Shown here piece by piece: positions 28,073 to 38,898 of a DNA stretch of 64,000 nucleotides (the stretch's first letter is position 1; each line of letters starts with the position of its first letter). The stretch spans positions 1,302,001 to 1,366,000 of the forward strand of contig NZ_CP070368.1 of NCBI RefSeq assembly GCF_016919705.1, written 5' to 3'. Source of the stretch: Paracoccus methylovorus. Its GTDB lineage: Bacteria; Pseudomonadota; Alphaproteobacteria; Rhodobacterales; Rhodobacteraceae. The notes under the pieces are model-generated. The model did not search any database and was not told the origin of the DNA. It saw only the letters and a list, made by a program, of their open reading frames with translations. A program made the translations under genes and the position numbers.

Positions 28073-28561
28073 ATGGCTATTTGGGATTTCGTAAAAGACG
28101 CCGGAAAATCGCTGTTTGGATCCGAGGCCGAGGCGCAGGAAGCCCCTGCCCAGCCGGCGCAAAGCGACACGGATCGCAAGGTGGCCGCGCTCAAGGCCGA
28201 ACTGTCAGCCTTGGGCCTGACCGGCAAGGATGTGCACCTGAAACTGCGCGGCGACACCGTGGTCATCTCGGGCAAGGCGCGCGATCAGGAGACGCTGGAA
28301 AAGCTGATTCTGGCGGTGGGCAATATCAAGGGTATTGCCCGGGTCGAACTCGCCGAGGATGCAGGCACCGAGACGCCCGCCCCCGCGGCGGCCACCCCCT
28401 TGTTCCACACCGTGCAAAAGGGAGAGACCCTTTCGGCCATTGCGCAGAAATATCTTGGCAAGGCAAATCGCTATCCCGAGATATTCGAGGCCAACAAGCC
28501 AATGCTCAGCCATCCCGACAAAATCTATCCCGGCCAGACGCTACGCATCCCCCAAATCTGA
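28073..28561 (+). CDS. kbp: BON-LysM potassium-binding protein Kbp (YgaU)
   Basis: A 162-residue protein aligning end to end with E. coli Kbp/YgaU. It opens with WDFVKDAGKSLF, carries a BON domain (about 40-100, ending LILAVGNIKGIARVE) and a LysM domain (about 110-160: HTVQKGETLSAIAQKYLGKANRYPEIFEANKPML). The end, DKIYPGQTLRIP, is nearly identical in the family. The E. coli protein is cytoplasmic and changes shape on binding K+, helping growth at high potassium. No signal peptide is seen here either. AAGGAGAG precedes the ATG. Confidence 0.92.
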   Translation: MAIWDFVKDAGKSLFGSEAEAQEAPAQPAQSDTDRKVAALKAELSALGLTGKDVHLKLRGDTVVISGKARDQETLEKLILAVGNIKGIARVELAEDAGTETPAPAAATPLFHTVQKGETLSAIAQKYLGKANRYPEIFEANKPMLSHPDKIYPGQTLRIPQI

Positions 28562-28689
28562 ATTCGCACTGCGACGCTGCGTTTCCGCCCTTGTTTGGCG
28601 TGGCGGAATGCTTGCCAGAATGCTGAATATTAGCCCATTCTGCCTTCAGCGGGGCATAGCCCCAAAGGGAGAATTCGGAGGTATTTAGA

Positions 28690-30576
28690 ATGGCTAGGTT
28701 CGCAAGCGTCGCAGACCGCGATGCGGTCGAGACGGAGATGCCCTATGCGCAACGCCAGATCCCGCATACGGTATATCAGTCCCTGGCCCAGACCCGTGAT
28801 CGTTTTCCGCAACGGCCGGCAATCAGCTTTCAGTTATTTTCAGAGCCCAAGGCTGCGGCGCGCACCCTGTCCTGGACCGAACTGCATGAGCGCGTGACAG
28901 AGACTGCGAACCTGTTTCGCAGTCTGGGCGTCGGGCCGCAGGATGTGGTGGCCTATCTGCTGCCCAATTGCATCGAGGCGCCCATCGTGCTGCTGGCGGG
29001 CGCCACGGCGGGAATCGTAAACCCGATCAACCCGTTGCTGGAACCCGACCATATCGCCTCAATTCTGCGCGAAACCGGCGCCAAGGTGCTGGTGACGCTG
29101 AAAAGCTTTCCCAAGTCCGACATCGCCCAGAAAGCGGCCGAGGCGGTTGCGCAGGCCCCGAATGTTCAGACCGTGCTCGAGGTCGATCTGCGCAGCTATC
29201 TGACCGGGGTCAAACGTTTGCTCGTGCCCCTGATGCGACCCAAGGTACCCACCCGGCATCATGCCAAGGTGCTGAATTTCGAGGCCGCCGCCAGCGCCCA
29301 GCGACATAACCGCCTGAGCTTCGACGAACCGACAGAGGATCGCGTGGCGGCTTTTTTCCACACCGGCGGCACCACCGGCATGCCAAAGGTCGCGCAGCAC
29401 AAGCAGTCGGGCATGGTCTATAATGGCTGGCTCGGCAGCACCTTGCTGTTTGACGAAACCGACGTGCTGATGTGTCCGCTGCCGATGTTTCACGTCTTTG
29501 CGGCCTATCCGGTGCTGATGTCCTGCGTTCTCTCGGGGGCGCAGCTGATCATGCCCACCCCGGCCGGCTATCGCGGCGATGGGGTATTCGACAATTTCTG
29601 GAAGCTGATCGAGCGTTGGCAGGCAACCTTCCTGATCACCGTGCCCACCGCCATCGCGGCATTGATGCAACGCCCGGTCGATGCCGACGTCTCGTCGCTC
29701 AAGACCGCGATCTCTGGTTCGGCCCCGCTGCCGATCGAGCTTTATAACCGCTTCAAGGCCGCGACCGGCGTCGAGATCGCCGAGGGCTACGGGCTGACCG
29801 AAGCGACCTGCCTTGTCTCTTGCAACCCGATCAACGGACTGAAGAAGGTCGGCTCGGTCGGTATCCCCCTGCCCTATACCCATGTGCGCATCCTGCAACG
29901 CCGCAACGGCGATTTCCGCGAATGCGCCACCGATGAGATCGGCGAGATTTGCGTCGCCAATCCCGGCGTCTTTGAAGGCTCGACCTATACCGAGGCCGAC
30001 AAGAACCACGACCTCTTCGCCGAAAACCGCTTCCTGCGGACGGGCGATCTGGGACGCATGGACGCCGACGGCTACCTGTGGATCACCGGACGCGCCAAGG
30101 ATCTTATTATCCGCGGTGGGCACAACATCGACCCGGCCGAGATCGAAGACGCACTGCTGTCGCATCCCAAGGTCGCTGCTGTAGCCGCCATCGGCCAGCC
30201 CGACTCTTTCGCGGGTGAACTGCCCTGCGCCTATGTCGAGTTGATTGCTGGGGCCGAGATCGGGTTGGACGAGCTGATGGAGCATGCCCGCACCCATATC
30301 CACGAGCGCGCCGCCGTCCCGAAGCATATCGAGGTCCTGCCCGAACTACCCAAGACTGCGGTCGGCAAGATCTTCAAGCCCGACCTGCGCAAGCTGGCAA
30401 TCAAGCGCGTCTACGACGGCGCACTGGCAGAGGCCGGCCTGCCGGTCGAGGTTTGCGAGGTGATCGACGACAAAAGGCGCGGTCTGGTCGCCCGGATCGA
30501 ACCCAGAAACGATGTCGACAAGAGCGCCGTCGAAAAACTGCTGGGTCAGTTCGCATTGCCATGGGAATGGGTGTAA
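28690..30576 (+). CDS. Acyl-CoA synthetase (AMP-forming)
   Basis: A 628-residue adenylate-forming enzyme that activates a carboxylic acid to its CoA thioester. Core motifs are present: FHTGGTTGMPKVAQH (P-loop), the SGSAPLPIEL and EGYGLTEATCLVS adenylate-binding region, LRTGDLGRMDADGYLWITGRAKDLIIRGG, and the catalytic lysine in PKTAVGKIFK. The length and an extra C-terminal 60 residues fit the FadD-like acyl-CoA synthetase branch found in alphaproteobacteria rather than acetyl-CoA synthetase. The acyl chain is unknown. GGAGG precedes the ATG, and the gene stands alone. Confidence 0.87.
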   Translation: MARFASVADRDAVETEMPYAQRQIPHTVYQSLAQTRDRFPQRPAISFQLFSEPKAAARTLSWTELHERVTETANLFRSLGVGPQDVVAYLLPNCIEAPIVLLAGATAGIVNPINPLLEPDHIASILRETGAKVLVTLKSFPKSDIAQKAAEAVAQAPNVQTVLEVDLRSYLTGVKRLLVPLMRPKVPTRHHAKVLNFEAAASAQRHNRLSFDEPTEDRVAAFFHTGGTTGMPKVAQHKQSGMVYNGWLGSTLLFDETDVLMCPLPMFHVFAAYPVLMSCVLSGAQLIMPTPAGYRGDGVFDNFWKLIERWQATFLITVPTAIAALMQRPVDADVSSLKTAISGSAPLPIELYNRFKAATGVEIAEGYGLTEATCLVSCNPINGLKKVGSVGIPLPYTHVRILQRRNGDFRECATDEIGEICVANPGVFEGSTYTEADKNHDLFAENRFLRTGDLGRMDADGYLWITGRAKDLIIRGGHNIDPAEIEDALLSHPKVAAVAAIGQPDSFAGELPCAYVELIAGAEIGLDELMEHARTHIHERAAVPKHIEVLPELPKTAVGKIFKPDLRKLAIKRVYDGALAEAGLPVEVCEVIDDKRRGLVARIEPRNDVDKSAVEKLLGQFALPWEWV

Positions 30577-30603
30577 GCCCACGCCCGAAACTGTATGAAA
30601 ATA

Positions 30604-30655
30604 CCATCCCCTGCCTTGGTTACGACACACGCCAACGCTTTACCGCAGGGGATGG
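30604..30655. repeat. 11-bp inverted repeat with long structured loop
   Basis: CCATCCCCTGC at 30604-30614 is complementary to GCAGGGGATGG at 30645-30655. The 30-base spacer can form an inner pairing of TTGG with CCAA. It lies between the stops of the convergent acyl-CoA synthetase and ettA genes. There is no T tract, so termination is uncertain. Confidence 0.65.
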
Positions 30656-30744
30656 CATTCTATCCAAACAGGATCAGGGTCAGAGGCTGACGTATCTCTT
30701 GCCCCGCGACCGCCCCTGTTTCGGGGCAGCCACGTTCCTTCAGA

Positions 30745-32400
30745 TTACCGGGTGAACTTCTTGTATTTCACCCGCTTCGGCTCGACGGAATCGGGGCCGA
30801 GGCGGCGGATCTTGTCGGCCTCGTAATCCTGGAAGTTGCCTTCGAACCACTCGACATGAGCGTCGCCTTCGAACGCCAGGATATGCGTGCAGAGCCGGTC
30901 GAGGAAGAAACGGTCGTGCGAGATGATCACCGCGCAGCCGGCGAAATCTTCCAGCGCCGCCTCCAGCGCCTGAAGCGTTTCGACGTCCAGATCGTTGGTC
31001 GGTTCGTCCAGAAGCAGCACGTTGCCGCCTGATTTCAGCAGCTTGGCCATATGCACGCGGTTACGTTCACCGCCCGAAAGCAGGCCAACCTTTTTCTGCT
31101 GGTCGCCGCCCTTGAAGTTGAAGGCCGAGACATAAGCACGGCTGTTCATGGTGGCATCGCCCAGCTCGATCTGCTCGGCGCCGCCCGAGATCTCTTCCCA
31201 GACGTTTTTATTGGCGTCCAGCGCGTCCCGCGACTGGTCCACGTAGGACAGCTTTACCGTATCGCCATAGCTGATCTCGCCCGCGTCGGGTTTTTCCTGT
31301 CCGGTCAGCATCCTGAACAGCGTCGATTTACCGGCGCCGTTGGGGCCGATCACGCCAACGATGCCGCCGGGCGGCAGGGAAAAGCTGAGGTTCTCGATCA
31401 AAAGCTTGTCGCCCATGGCCTTTTTCAGACCATCCACCTCGATCACCTTGTTGCCCAGCCGCTCGCCGTTGGGAATGATGATCTGGGCATGGGCCAGTTT
31501 CTCGCGTTCGGACTGACCGGCCAGTTCGTTATAGGCGTTGATCCGCGCCTTTTGCTTGGCCTGCCGGGCCTTGGCGCCGGCGCGGATCCACTCGAGTTCC
31601 CGCTCAAGCGTTTTCTGCTTGGCTTTGTCCTCGCGGGCTTCGTGCTCCAGCCGCTTGGCCTTTTGCTCCAGCCAGGCCGAATAATTGCCCTCGTAGGGGA
31701 TGCCGCGGCCGCGGTCGAGTTCCAGAATCCACCCGGTGATATCGTCAAGGAAATAGCGGTCGTGGGTGACGATCAGGATCGTGCCCGGGTATTCGATCAG
31801 GTGCTTTTGCAGCCAGGCGATGGTTTCGGCGTCCAAATGGTTGGTCGGTTCGTCCAGCAGCAGCATGTCGGGCGCCTCAAGCAGCAGCTTGCACAGCGCC
31901 ACACGACGCCGCTCACCGCCCGAAAGGCTTTCGACATCGGCATCATCGGGGGGGCAGCGCAGGGCCTCCATCGCAATGTCGATCTGGCTGTCGAGATCCC
32001 ACAGGTTTTCGGCGTCGATCTCGTCCTGAAGCTTCGCCATCTCGTCGGCGGTCTCGTCCGAGTAGTTCATGGCCAGTTCGTTATAGCGGTCGAGTTTCGA
32101 CTGCTTGGCCTTGACCCCTTCCATGACGTTGCCGCGCACGTTCAGCGCCGGATCAAGTTGCGGTTCTTGCGGCAGGTAGCCGACCGTTGCGCCCTTGGCT
32201 GCCCAGGCCTCGCCGGTAAAATCCTTGTCGATGCCGGCCATGATGCGCAGCAGCGTCGATTTACCGGCCCCGTTGACGCCGACGACGCCGATCTTGACGC
32301 CGGGCAGAAAGTTCAGGCGGATATTCTCGAAGGTCTTCTTGCCGCCCGCATAGGTCTTGGACACCCCGTCCATGTGGTAAACGAACTGGTAGGAAGCCAT
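30745..32400 (-). CDS. ettA: Energy-dependent translational throttle protein EttA
   Basis: An ABC-F protein of 551 residues that binds the ribosomal E site and tunes the first steps of elongation to the ATP/ADP ratio. It has two ABC domains and no membrane segments: Walker [10 protein letters not shown] and GPNGAGKST, signatures LSGGERRR and LSGGERNR, and two Walker B LLLDEPTN motifs. Between the domains is the long charged linker around [14 protein letters not shown], the tRNA-interacting P-site motif that separates EttA from other ABC-F members. The length matches EttA closely. Confidence 0.95.
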   Translation of the reverse strand: MASYQFVYHMDGVSKTYAGGKKTFENIRLNFLPGVKIGVVGVNGAGKSTLLRIMAGIDKDFTGEAWAAKGATVGYLPQEPQLDPALNVRGNVMEGVKAKQSKLDRYNELAMNYSDETADEMAKLQDEIDAENLWDLDSQIDIAMEALRCPPDDADVESLSGGERRRVALCKLLLEAPDMLLLDEPTNHLDAETIAWLQKHLIEYPGTILIVTHDRYFLDDITGWILELDRGRGIPYEGNYSAWLEQKAKRLEHEAREDKAKQKTLERELEWIRAGAKARQAKQKARINAYNELAGQSEREKLAHAQIIIPNGERLGNKVIEVDGLKKAMGDKLLIENLSFSLPPGGIVGVIGPNGAGKSTLFRMLTGQEKPDAGEISYGDTVKLSYVDQSRDALDANKNVWEEISGGAEQIELGDATMNSRAYVSAFNFKGGDQQKKVGLLSGGERNRVHMAKLLKSGGNVLLLDEPTNDLDVETLQALEAALEDFAGCAVIISHDRFFLDRLCTHILAFEGDAHVEWFEGNFQDYEADKIRRLGPDSVEPKRVKYKKFTR

Positions 32401-32471
32401 GATCTTTCCCCGTCTCTGAAACCGTGTGAAGTTGGCCGCTATGTAGTCGAGCAGGGCCGAAAGGGGAAGGC

Positions 32472-33329
32472 TCAGCGGAACTGCCGGGCGAATTCCGGGC
32501 CGAAGGTCTGCTCGATAAAGGCAAATTGCGGTTCCAGCTTTTCGCGCAAGCGGGCGCGGGCCTTGTCCGGCACGACCAGCGTATTGTCCGACGCGAAGAC
32601 CTTTTTGCCCAGGTCGCGATAATCATGCGGCCTGAGATCGAGAAAGCTTTCGACCCGGCGCAGAAAGCCCGACGGATCGCGGGCGATCATGCCAAAGGGC
32701 AGATACAGCAGCCGGTCGGGTCCGAAATGCGCGTTCCAGCGCGGGACATAATTCAGGTAGTCCCCGCGATCCATCAGCACCGGGTCCTCGACCTCGGTCA
32801 GCCAGTCCTCGACCGTGCGGGGTTTCCGGCGCGCGCGCGTAAGGTTCATCTTGAGCTGCGAAATAGCCCGGTCAACGGGATGGCGGATGATATAGACAAA
32901 CTTCGCATGCGGCAGAAACTTTGCAACAAAATCGATGCCTTCTGCAGGAAGGGTCGAATATTCCGGCGTCACGTCGATGGTCTTCATCCCCGCTGGTGCA
33001 GGGGCAAAGACCAGCTTGTACCAGTGGTTGGTGAACATCGGCTCTCGGGCGATCCGGTCAAGATAGCGCACCATATCGGCCGGCACCTCCTCGCCCCGGG
33101 CAGTCCAGCGTTTTTCGATGTTCTGCCGCCCACGCCGAAAATGCCAAGGCAGCCATTTGCGATGCTCCTCGACAAAGCGGTGGTTGAAGAACTGCACCTC
33201 TTTAAACGGCGGCGTCCAGATATCCGGGTGCTGGCCAAGCATTTGCGACAACCATGTCGTGCCCGCCTTTTGCGCACCAATACCCAGAAAGTCGGGTTTG
33301 CGGGGCTTGCCTTCGGGGTCCCAGTTCAT
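32472..33329 (-). CDS. Sulfotransferase family protein
   Basis: A 285-residue PAPS-dependent sulfotransferase. The 5'-phosphosulfate loop is [14 protein letters not shown] near residue 18, and the 3'-phosphate motif is [14 protein letters not shown] near residue 147, both well conserved. Between them are FFNHRF and DVTPEYS, as in the heparan/N-sulfotransferase-like subgroup, suggesting a polysaccharide or lipid acceptor. The acceptor cannot be read from sequence, and no surface-sugar gene cluster is nearby. It lies on the same strand between rimO and ettA, 54 bases after rimO. Confidence 0.85.
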   Translation of the reverse strand: MNWDPEGKPRKPDFLGIGAQKAGTTWLSQMLGQHPDIWTPPFKEVQFFNHRFVEEHRKWLPWHFRRGRQNIEKRWTARGEEVPADMVRYLDRIAREPMFTNHWYKLVFAPAPAGMKTIDVTPEYSTLPAEGIDFVAKFLPHAKFVYIIRHPVDRAISQLKMNLTRARRKPRTVEDWLTEVEDPVLMDRGDYLNYVPRWNAHFGPDRLLYLPFGMIARDPSGFLRRVESFLDLRPHDYRDLGKKVFASDNTLVVPDKARARLREKLEPQFAFIEQTFGPEFARQFR

Positions 33330-33383
33330 CCGTGCCGCCTTGTTTGCGTCGCTGCTGCCCTGATTAGGCCACCGGCGCAGGCG

Positions 33384-34790
33384 CTACAACGGTGCTGTTG
33401 TCGCGATCTGAAGCCGGCCCCAGAGGTCGTATTCCCCGGCCTCATCTACAGTGACGCTGACGATGTCGCCGGGGGACAGGCTCTGAAATCTCTCGTCGAT
33501 AAACAGATTGCCGTCGATTTCCGGCGCGTCAGCCTTGGTGCGGCAGGTGGCACCGTCATCATCCACGCTGTCCACGATGACCTCGATGCGCTGCCCGACC
33601 TTGGCAGCCAGCTTTGCCTCGGAAATCGCCTGCGCCTTTTGCATGAAGCGGTCCCAGCGGTCCTGTTTCACCTCGTCAGGGACGTGGTCGGGCAGGTCGT
33701 TGGCGCGCGCGCCCTTGACGTTTTCATACTGAAAGCATCCGACGCGATCCAATTGCGCCTCGTCCAGCCAGTCAAGCAGGGTCTGGAATTCCGCCTCGGT
33801 CTCGCCGGGATAGCCGACGATGAAGGTCGAGCGCAGCGTGATCTCGGGACAGACGGCACGCCAAGCCGTGATTTCGTCCAGCGTTTTCGCGGCGGCTGCC
33901 GGGCGGGCCATGCGTTTCAGTGTATCGGGGTGCGCGTGCTGGAAGGGGATGTCCAGATAGGGCAGCACCGAGCCACCGGTTTCGCCATGGGCGGCCATCA
34001 GCGGGATCAGGTCGCGCACATGCGGATAAGGATAGACGTAATGCAGCCGCACCCAGACGCCAAGCTGACCGAGGTCGCGGGCAAGGTCGGTGATATGCGC
34101 CCTATGCCCGCGCTCGGTCGCGAATTTGCGGTCAAGCCCATAGGCCGAGGTATCCTGCGAGATCACCAGCAACTCGCGCACCCCTGCCTCGACCAGCTTT
34201 TCCGCCTCGCGGATCACGGCATAGGCGGGACGGCTGACCAGCTTGCCGCGCATGTCGGGAATGATGCAGAATTTGCAGGCGTGGTTGCAGCCCTCGGAGA
34301 TCTTCAGATAGCTGTAATGGCGCGGAGTCAGCGTCACACCCGAAGCCGGCAGCAGGTCGATGAACGGATCGGGACTGGGCGGGACGGCATGATGTACCGC
34401 ATCCAGCACCTGTTCGTATTGCTGCGGACCCGTCACGGCCAGCACCGAAGGGTGCGCGCCGGTGATATATTCGGGCTCTGCACCAAGGCAGCCGGTGACG
34501 ATCACCTTGCCGTTTTCGGCCAGCGCCTCGCCGATGGCGTGCAGGCTTTCGGCCTTGGCGCTGTCGAGGAAACCACAGGTATTCACGATCACCGCGCCCG
34601 CGCCCTTGTAGTCGGGGCTGATCGCATAGCCCTCGGCCCGCAGGCGCGTCAGGATGCGCTCGCTGTCCACCAGCGCCTTGGGGCAGCCAAGGCTGACCAT
34701 GCCGATGGTGGGCTGCCCCTCTCTTCGACTAGTGTCGAAGATGGGTGCAGGGGCTAGATCGGGGCGCAACAGGGGCGGGTTCTGGCTCAT
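33384..34790 (-). CDS. rimO: Ribosomal protein S12 methylthiotransferase RimO
   Basis: Radical-SAM enzyme that adds a methylthio group to an aspartate of ribosomal protein S12. The 468-residue product has the N-terminal UPF0004 domain with three cluster cysteines ([27 protein letters not shown]). The radical-SAM CxxxCxxC follows in [12 protein letters not shown], and there is a C-terminal TRAM domain. The SLGCPK and CIIPDMRG forms distinguish RimO from MiaB. The start is taken at ATG 34790; a second ATG three codons upstream is possible and neither has a strong Shine-Dalgarno sequence. Confidence 0.93.
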   Translation of the reverse strand: MSQNPPLLRPDLAPAPIFDTSRREGQPTIGMVSLGCPKALVDSERILTRLRAEGYAISPDYKGAGAVIVNTCGFLDSAKAESLHAIGEALAENGKVIVTGCLGAEPEYITGAHPSVLAVTGPQQYEQVLDAVHHAVPPSPDPFIDLLPASGVTLTPRHYSYLKISEGCNHACKFCIIPDMRGKLVSRPAYAVIREAEKLVEAGVRELLVISQDTSAYGLDRKFATERGHRAHITDLARDLGQLGVWVRLHYVYPYPHVRDLIPLMAAHGETGGSVLPYLDIPFQHAHPDTLKRMARPAAAAKTLDEITAWRAVCPEITLRSTFIVGYPGETEAEFQTLLDWLDEAQLDRVGCFQYENVKGARANDLPDHVPDEVKQDRWDRFMQKAQAISEAKLAAKVGQRIEVIVDSVDDDGATCRTKADAPEIDGNLFIDERFQSLSPGDIVSVTVDEAGEYDLWGRLQIATTAPL

Positions 34791-34895
34791 GCGCGGCATA
34801 TAATGCGCGCAGGCTGTCTTGTTAAGCGCCAAGCGTGCCTCGCCGGAACGTCATTTGGACTCGCACGTTCAGCAAGGCATATGAAAGGAATGAGC

Positions 34896-35360
34896 ATGCG
34901 TTCCCTCCTGACCCGTCTTTCCGTCGCAATTGCCCTGTCGTTCGGCGCTGTCGCCGGGCTGATCGCCCTACCCTCGGTCGCTCAGGCGCAGCCGCGCGGC
35001 AAGCCCATCGTCATCATGAACAATCGCGGCGGCAATGTGGTCGAGGCGATCCGCTATCGCAACAAGCTTGCCGCCAGCGGCCGCCCGGTCGAGGTCAGGG
35101 GCTATTGCCGCTCGGCCTGCACGATCTATATCACCCTGCCCAATGCCTGCCTGGGGCCCAAGGCCACGGTCGGCTTTCACGCGCCGCGCATCCCCGGCAC
35201 CAATATCATCCCGCCCATCGTGGACGAGTTGATGGCGCAATATTACCGGGGCGGCGTCCTGCGCATGTGGAACAGCCAGTGGAAGCATTCGCTGAACATG
35301 CACAAGATATCGGCCCGCGAATATGTCCGTCTGGACCCAAGGACCAAGCTGTGTAAGTGA
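34896..35360 (+). CDS. Secreted ClpP/crotonase-fold protein (COG3904-like)
   Basis: A 154-residue exported protein. The signal peptide runs about 1-30 and ends SVAQAQ. The mature part reads IVIMNNRGGNVVEAIRYRNKL, then CRSACTIYI, then ATVGFHAPRI and a helical end with HKISAREYVRLDP. The glycine-rich strand turn, the SACT serine and the GFH histidine are the pattern of periplasmic ClpP-like proteins (COG3904). A hydrolase role is plausible but unproven. Two cysteine pairs could form disulfides. ATG 34896 has AAGGA upstream; ATG 34890 and 34881 are alternatives. It converges with the ABC-2 permease gene. Confidence 0.7.
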   Translation: MRSLLTRLSVAIALSFGAVAGLIALPSVAQAQPRGKPIVIMNNRGGNVVEAIRYRNKLAASGRPVEVRGYCRSACTIYITLPNACLGPKATVGFHAPRIPGTNIIPPIVDELMAQYYRGGVLRMWNSQWKHSLNMHKISAREYVRLDPRTKLCK

Positions 35361-35400
35361 TGAAGCCGCGCGCGGGCCAGGCTCTGCGCGCGCCGCGTGG

Positions 35401-36162
35401 TTATTCCCTGAGCCGCCAGCCGGTCAGGAAGATCCAACGGATCGCGCCCATGCAGACCACGATCATCAGCGCCACCGCCCCCAGCGACATCCCGATCGGC
35501 ACGTCGGCAAAGCCGAAAAAGCTCCAGCGGAACCCCGAGATCAGGTAGAGCACCGGGTTGAGCTTGGCGACCCCTTCCCAGAAGGGGGGCAGCATCGAGG
35601 CCGAGTAGAAAGCCCCGCCCAGAAACACCAGCGGCGTGATGACCATCATCGGCACGATCTGCAACTGCTCGAAATTCTTGGCCCAAAGGCCGATGATGAA
35701 CCCCAAAAGCGAAAAGGCCAGGGCGGTCGCCAGCAGGAACGCCAGCATCCAGAAAGGATGCGCGATATTGATCCCCGTGAACCAGAAGCTGGTCAGCAGG
35801 ATCACCAGCGCGATCAGCACCGCCTTGGCGGCTGCCGCGCCGACAAAGCCCAGCGTGACCTCGATCCAGCCGGTGGGAGAGACGAGGATTTCGTAGATCG
35901 TGCCCGCGAATTTCGGAAAATAGATGCCGAAACTGGCATTGGCCACGGACTGCTGCAGGACGGTCAGCATCATCAGCCCGGGCACGATGAAGGCGCCATA
36001 GGGCACGCCCTCGACCGCCTGGATACGCCCGCCGATGGCGGCGCCGAAGACGACGAAATAAAGCACCGTCGACAGCACCGGCGAGGCGAGCGACTGCCAG
36101 ATCGTGCGGAAAAACCGCGCCATCTCATGCCGAAAGACGGTATAGGCGGAACGCCAGTTCAT
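35401..36162 (-). CDS. ABC-2 type transporter permease
   Basis: A 253-residue membrane protein with six hydrophobic helices, starting [28 protein letters not shown]. It carries the ABC-2 permease signature region [36 protein letters not shown]. It resembles YadH and nodulation-type NodJ exporters. The ATG overlaps the stop of the ATP-binding gene upstream by four bases, so the two form one transporter. The substrate is unknown; drug, sugar or lipid export all occur in this family. Confidence 0.88.
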   Translation of the reverse strand: MNWRSAYTVFRHEMARFFRTIWQSLASPVLSTVLYFVVFGAAIGGRIQAVEGVPYGAFIVPGLMMLTVLQQSVANASFGIYFPKFAGTIYEILVSPTGWIEVTLGFVGAAAAKAVLIALVILLTSFWFTGINIAHPFWMLAFLLATALAFSLLGFIIGLWAKNFEQLQIVPMMVITPLVFLGGAFYSASMLPPFWEGVAKLNPVLYLISGFRWSFFGFADVPIGMSLGAVALMIVVCMGAIRWIFLTGWRLRE

Positions 36163-37088
36163 GCGGTTTCCTCCTGGACCAGCGACATGAAGATTTCCTC
36201 AAGGTTGCTCTGCTTGGTCGAAACATCTCGCACCGCCAGGCCATAGTCGGCCAGTTCGGCCAGCAGATGGGCGATGCCGGTGCGTTCTGCCCGGGTGTCG
36301 TAGTCATAGCCCAGATCCCGGCCATCGGCCGAAAGCGTCAGCCCGCGGCCAGCGAGTTCCGTCGGCAGCGCCGCCAAAGGCTCGTAAAGCGAGATGGTCA
36401 GGTGTTTCTTGCCGAACTCGCCCATCAGCTCGTCCTTGGACCTGACCAGCAAAAGTTCGCCATGGTTGATGACGCCGATCCGGTCGGCCATGTCCTCGGC
36501 CTCTTCCAGATAATGCGTGGTCAGGATGATGGTCACACCCTCGGCGCGCAATTGCCGGACCACGGTCCACATCTCGCGCCGCAATGCCACGTCCACCCCG
36601 GCCGTCGGTTCGTCAAGAAACAGCACCTTGGGCCGGTGCGACAGCGCCTTGGCGATCAGCACCCGCCGCTTCATGCCACCCGACAGCTCGCGCGTGCGGG
36701 CATCGCGCTTGTCCCAAAGCGCAAGGCTGCGCAGCAACTGTTCGAGATAGGCGTCGTCCGGCGGCTCACCGTAAAGGCCGCGGGTAAACCGCACGCAGTC
36801 GATGACCTTCTCGAACGGTTCCAGCGCGATCTCTTGCGGGACGAGGCCGATCAGCTTTCTCGCCGCGCGCCAGTCCTTGCGGATGTCAAAGCCGCCGACG
36901 CGCACCGTGCCCCCGGTGGGCACGACAAGCCCGCAGATGATCGAGATCAGCGTGGTCTTGCCAGCACCGTTGGGACCCAGCAGCGCCAGAATCTCGCCTT
37001 CTTCGATTGTCAGCGAGACATCGTTCAGCGCCACCGTGCCGCTGTCATAGCGTTTGGATACATGGTCAATGTCGATGATCGGACGCAT
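36159..37088 (-). CDS. ABC transporter ATP-binding protein (YadG-like)
   Basis: A 309-residue ATPase of the ABC-2 export class. Walker A is GPNGAGKTT, the Q-loop region is [15 protein letters not shown], the signature is ELSGGMKRR, Walker B is [12 protein letters not shown] and the switch is [18 protein letters not shown]. The LSGGMKRR signature and C-terminal extension are typical of the CcmA/YadG group. ATG 37088 has AGGAGG eight bases upstream. It is transcribed into the permease gene with overlapping codons. Confidence 0.9.
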   Translation of the reverse strand: MRPIIDIDHVSKRYDSGTVALNDVSLTIEEGEILALLGPNGAGKTTLISIICGLVVPTGGTVRVGGFDIRKDWRAARKLIGLVPQEIALEPFEKVIDCVRFTRGLYGEPPDDAYLEQLLRSLALWDKRDARTRELSGGMKRRVLIAKALSHRPKVLFLDEPTAGVDVALRREMWTVVRQLRAEGVTIILTTHYLEEAEDMADRIGVINHGELLLVRSKDELMGEFGKKHLTISLYEPLAALPTELAGRGLTLSADGRDLGYDYDTRAERTGIAHLLAELADYGLAVRDVSTKQSNLEEIFMSLVQEETA

Positions 37089-37189
37089 CCCGTCCTCCTG
37101 TTTCGGCCTTTCAGGCCTACGAATCCGGCAGGCAGGTTGACCTGCAACCGCCAGCATGTGCAATGGCGAAAACGCCCGCGCGCGCCCTG

Positions 37190-37969
37190 TCAGGCGGCAG
37201 GCCCCGCCACATCCGACAAACCGCCCGCCTCGGCCAGCAATCGCGCGCTGGCTGGCTCGATCTGCTCTTCCAGCATCTCCATCACCGCACCCGAACGGTG
37301 GCCGGCGCCCACCGGCGGCAAGAACTCTATCAGCGCCGTTCCGCCACGGATCGGGATGCCGCGCTTGGGCCAGAACAGGCCGCAGTTGACCGCCACGGGA
37401 TGGATCGTCAGGCCGGTCGCGCGCTGAATCGTCCCGGCACCGTGCTTATAGGGCAGCCTCTGGCCGGGCCGCGTGCGCGTGCCCTCGGGATAGATGATAA
37501 GCTGGCCCAACCCGCCCGGTCGGGCACGGGCGGCCTCGACCTCGGCGATGATCTGCTTCATCGCTTCTTTGCCGCGGGCGCGGTCGATGGGAATGCTGCC
37601 GACCTTGCGTGCGAACCAACCCATGATCGGCACGCGCAAAACCTCGCGCTTCATCACGAAGGCGCGGCGCGGGCAAGCGTACGCCAGCGCGAGGATGTCC
37701 AGAAAACTCTGGTGTTTCGAGGCGACGATGCAATCGCCGGCAGGGGGCGTGCCGCGATATTCGACCCTCACGCCCAGAATGACCCGCGCGGCACCCAACA
37801 TCTGGCCCAGCCACAAGCTGGCCACCCGATGCGCGCGCTCGGGACGGACCAGAACCTGCGGCAAGCCCCACAGGCCCAGCACAACTGTCGCCAATGCCGC
37901 ATAAATGTAATAAACCACCGTACGCGGCCAGTCGAAGGCCGAAGCCCGGCGCGGGTGATAAAGGTTCAT
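37190..37969 (-). CDS. plsC: 1-acyl-sn-glycerol-3-phosphate acyltransferase
   Basis: Makes phosphatidic acid by acylating lysophosphatidic acid at the inner membrane. The 259-residue protein has a hydrophobic N-terminal helix ([17 protein letters not shown]), the HX4D catalytic motif in SKHQSFLD, then the glycerol-phosphate-binding IDRARGKEA and [11 protein letters not shown] motifs in the usual order. Its ATG touches the ftsX stop, so it is translated with ftsE-ftsX, a neighbourhood seen in other Rhodobacteraceae. Other PlsC-like acyltransferases cannot be excluded. Confidence 0.88.
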   Translation of the reverse strand: MNLYHPRRASAFDWPRTVVYYIYAALATVVLGLWGLPQVLVRPERAHRVASLWLGQMLGAARVILGVRVEYRGTPPAGDCIVASKHQSFLDILALAYACPRRAFVMKREVLRVPIMGWFARKVGSIPIDRARGKEAMKQIIAEVEAARARPGGLGQLIIYPEGTRTRPGQRLPYKHGAGTIQRATGLTIHPVAVNCGLFWPKRGIPIRGGTALIEFLPPVGAGHRSGAVMEMLEEQIEPASARLLAEAGGLSDVAGPAA

Positions 37970-38898
37970 CAGCGCACCTCGCGCAGCATCTTCAGCGCCG
38001 CCCAGCGGGTCGCGACAAAGCCGATCCCCGCAGCGACGATCGGGATCAGCAAGGGCCAGAGCCAGCCCCAGCCCTGAAACCCAAGGCCGGTCAGAAAGCT
38101 TCCCGCCTTGTCCATCGAGGGCAGCGCCCAGATTGCGGCCATCCCCAGCGCCGTGCCCACGACCGCGCCCATTGCGGCGCGACGGGTAAAGCGGCGCACG
38201 AAGGCGGTGGCGATGGTGATGTCACGCGCCCCGACCAGTCGCAGCACACGAATGACCTGCCCGTTCGCCGCCAGTGCCGCCTTGGCCGCCAGCGTAATCA
38301 TCGCCCCCGATGCCGCGGCGATCAGCAGCAGCGAAAACAGCCCCAGGATGCGCAGCCGATTCGCGGCCGAAACCAGCGGCTGGCGCCAGCGGGTATGGTC
38401 GTCGAGCACCGCGCCCGGTGCCTCGCCCTGAAGCCGCAGGCGCAATGCATTGGCGTCGAACCCATCGGCGGCCTCGGTGATCTCGATCAGGCGCGGCATT
38501 GGCAGCGCCTCGACCGGGACATCCGGACCAAACCAGGGCTCCAGCAATTTTTCGACGTCTTCGTCAGGCAGCAAACGGGCCTCGGCGATACCGGGCGTGG
38601 TCTTCAGTGCCTCCATCACCGTGACTGTCTGTTCATCGATCTGGTTGTCGGGGGCCGAGATGCGCACGGTCACGGTCTGGGCCAGTTCGCTGGACCAGCG
38701 TTCGGCCAACCGGGCGGTGGCCAGCGCCAAAGCCAGCGCGAAAACCGCAAGAAAGGCCATGGCGGCGGCCGAGAATACCGTGAGCTGCGCGGTAAAGCCG
38801 GTGGGCGGCACGACGCGGTCCGTTCCCGCCGGGTCGGGCCGGGTCAACCCGCGCCACAGCGTCGACAGGTCAAGCGATTTCAGATCGGCTTTCTTCAC
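37969..38898 (-). CDS. ftsX: Cell division protein FtsX
   Basis: The membrane half of the FtsEX complex, which activates peptidoglycan hydrolases at the septum. The 309-residue protein has an N-terminal transmembrane helix (VFSAAAMAFLAVFALALALA), a periplasmic domain of about 100 residues and three more helices, as in FtsX/LolC-type permeases. The periplasmic part has VTVRISAPDNQ, the usual FtsX sandwich. The start overlaps the ftsE stop by four bases. Sequence is diverged from the enteric form; the call leans on the pairing with ftsE. Confidence 0.9.
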   Translation of the reverse strand: MKKADLKSLDLSTLWRGLTRPDPAGTDRVVPPTGFTAQLTVFSAAAMAFLAVFALALALATARLAERWSSELAQTVTVRISAPDNQIDEQTVTVMEALKTTPGIAEARLLPDEDVEKLLEPWFGPDVPVEALPMPRLIEITEAADGFDANALRLRLQGEAPGAVLDDHTRWRQPLVSAANRLRILGLFSLLLIAAASGAMITLAAKAALAANGQVIRVLRLVGARDITIATAFVRRFTRRAAMGAVVGTALGMAAIWALPSMDKAGSFLTGLGFQGWGWLWPLLIPIVAAGIGFVATRWAALKMLREVR

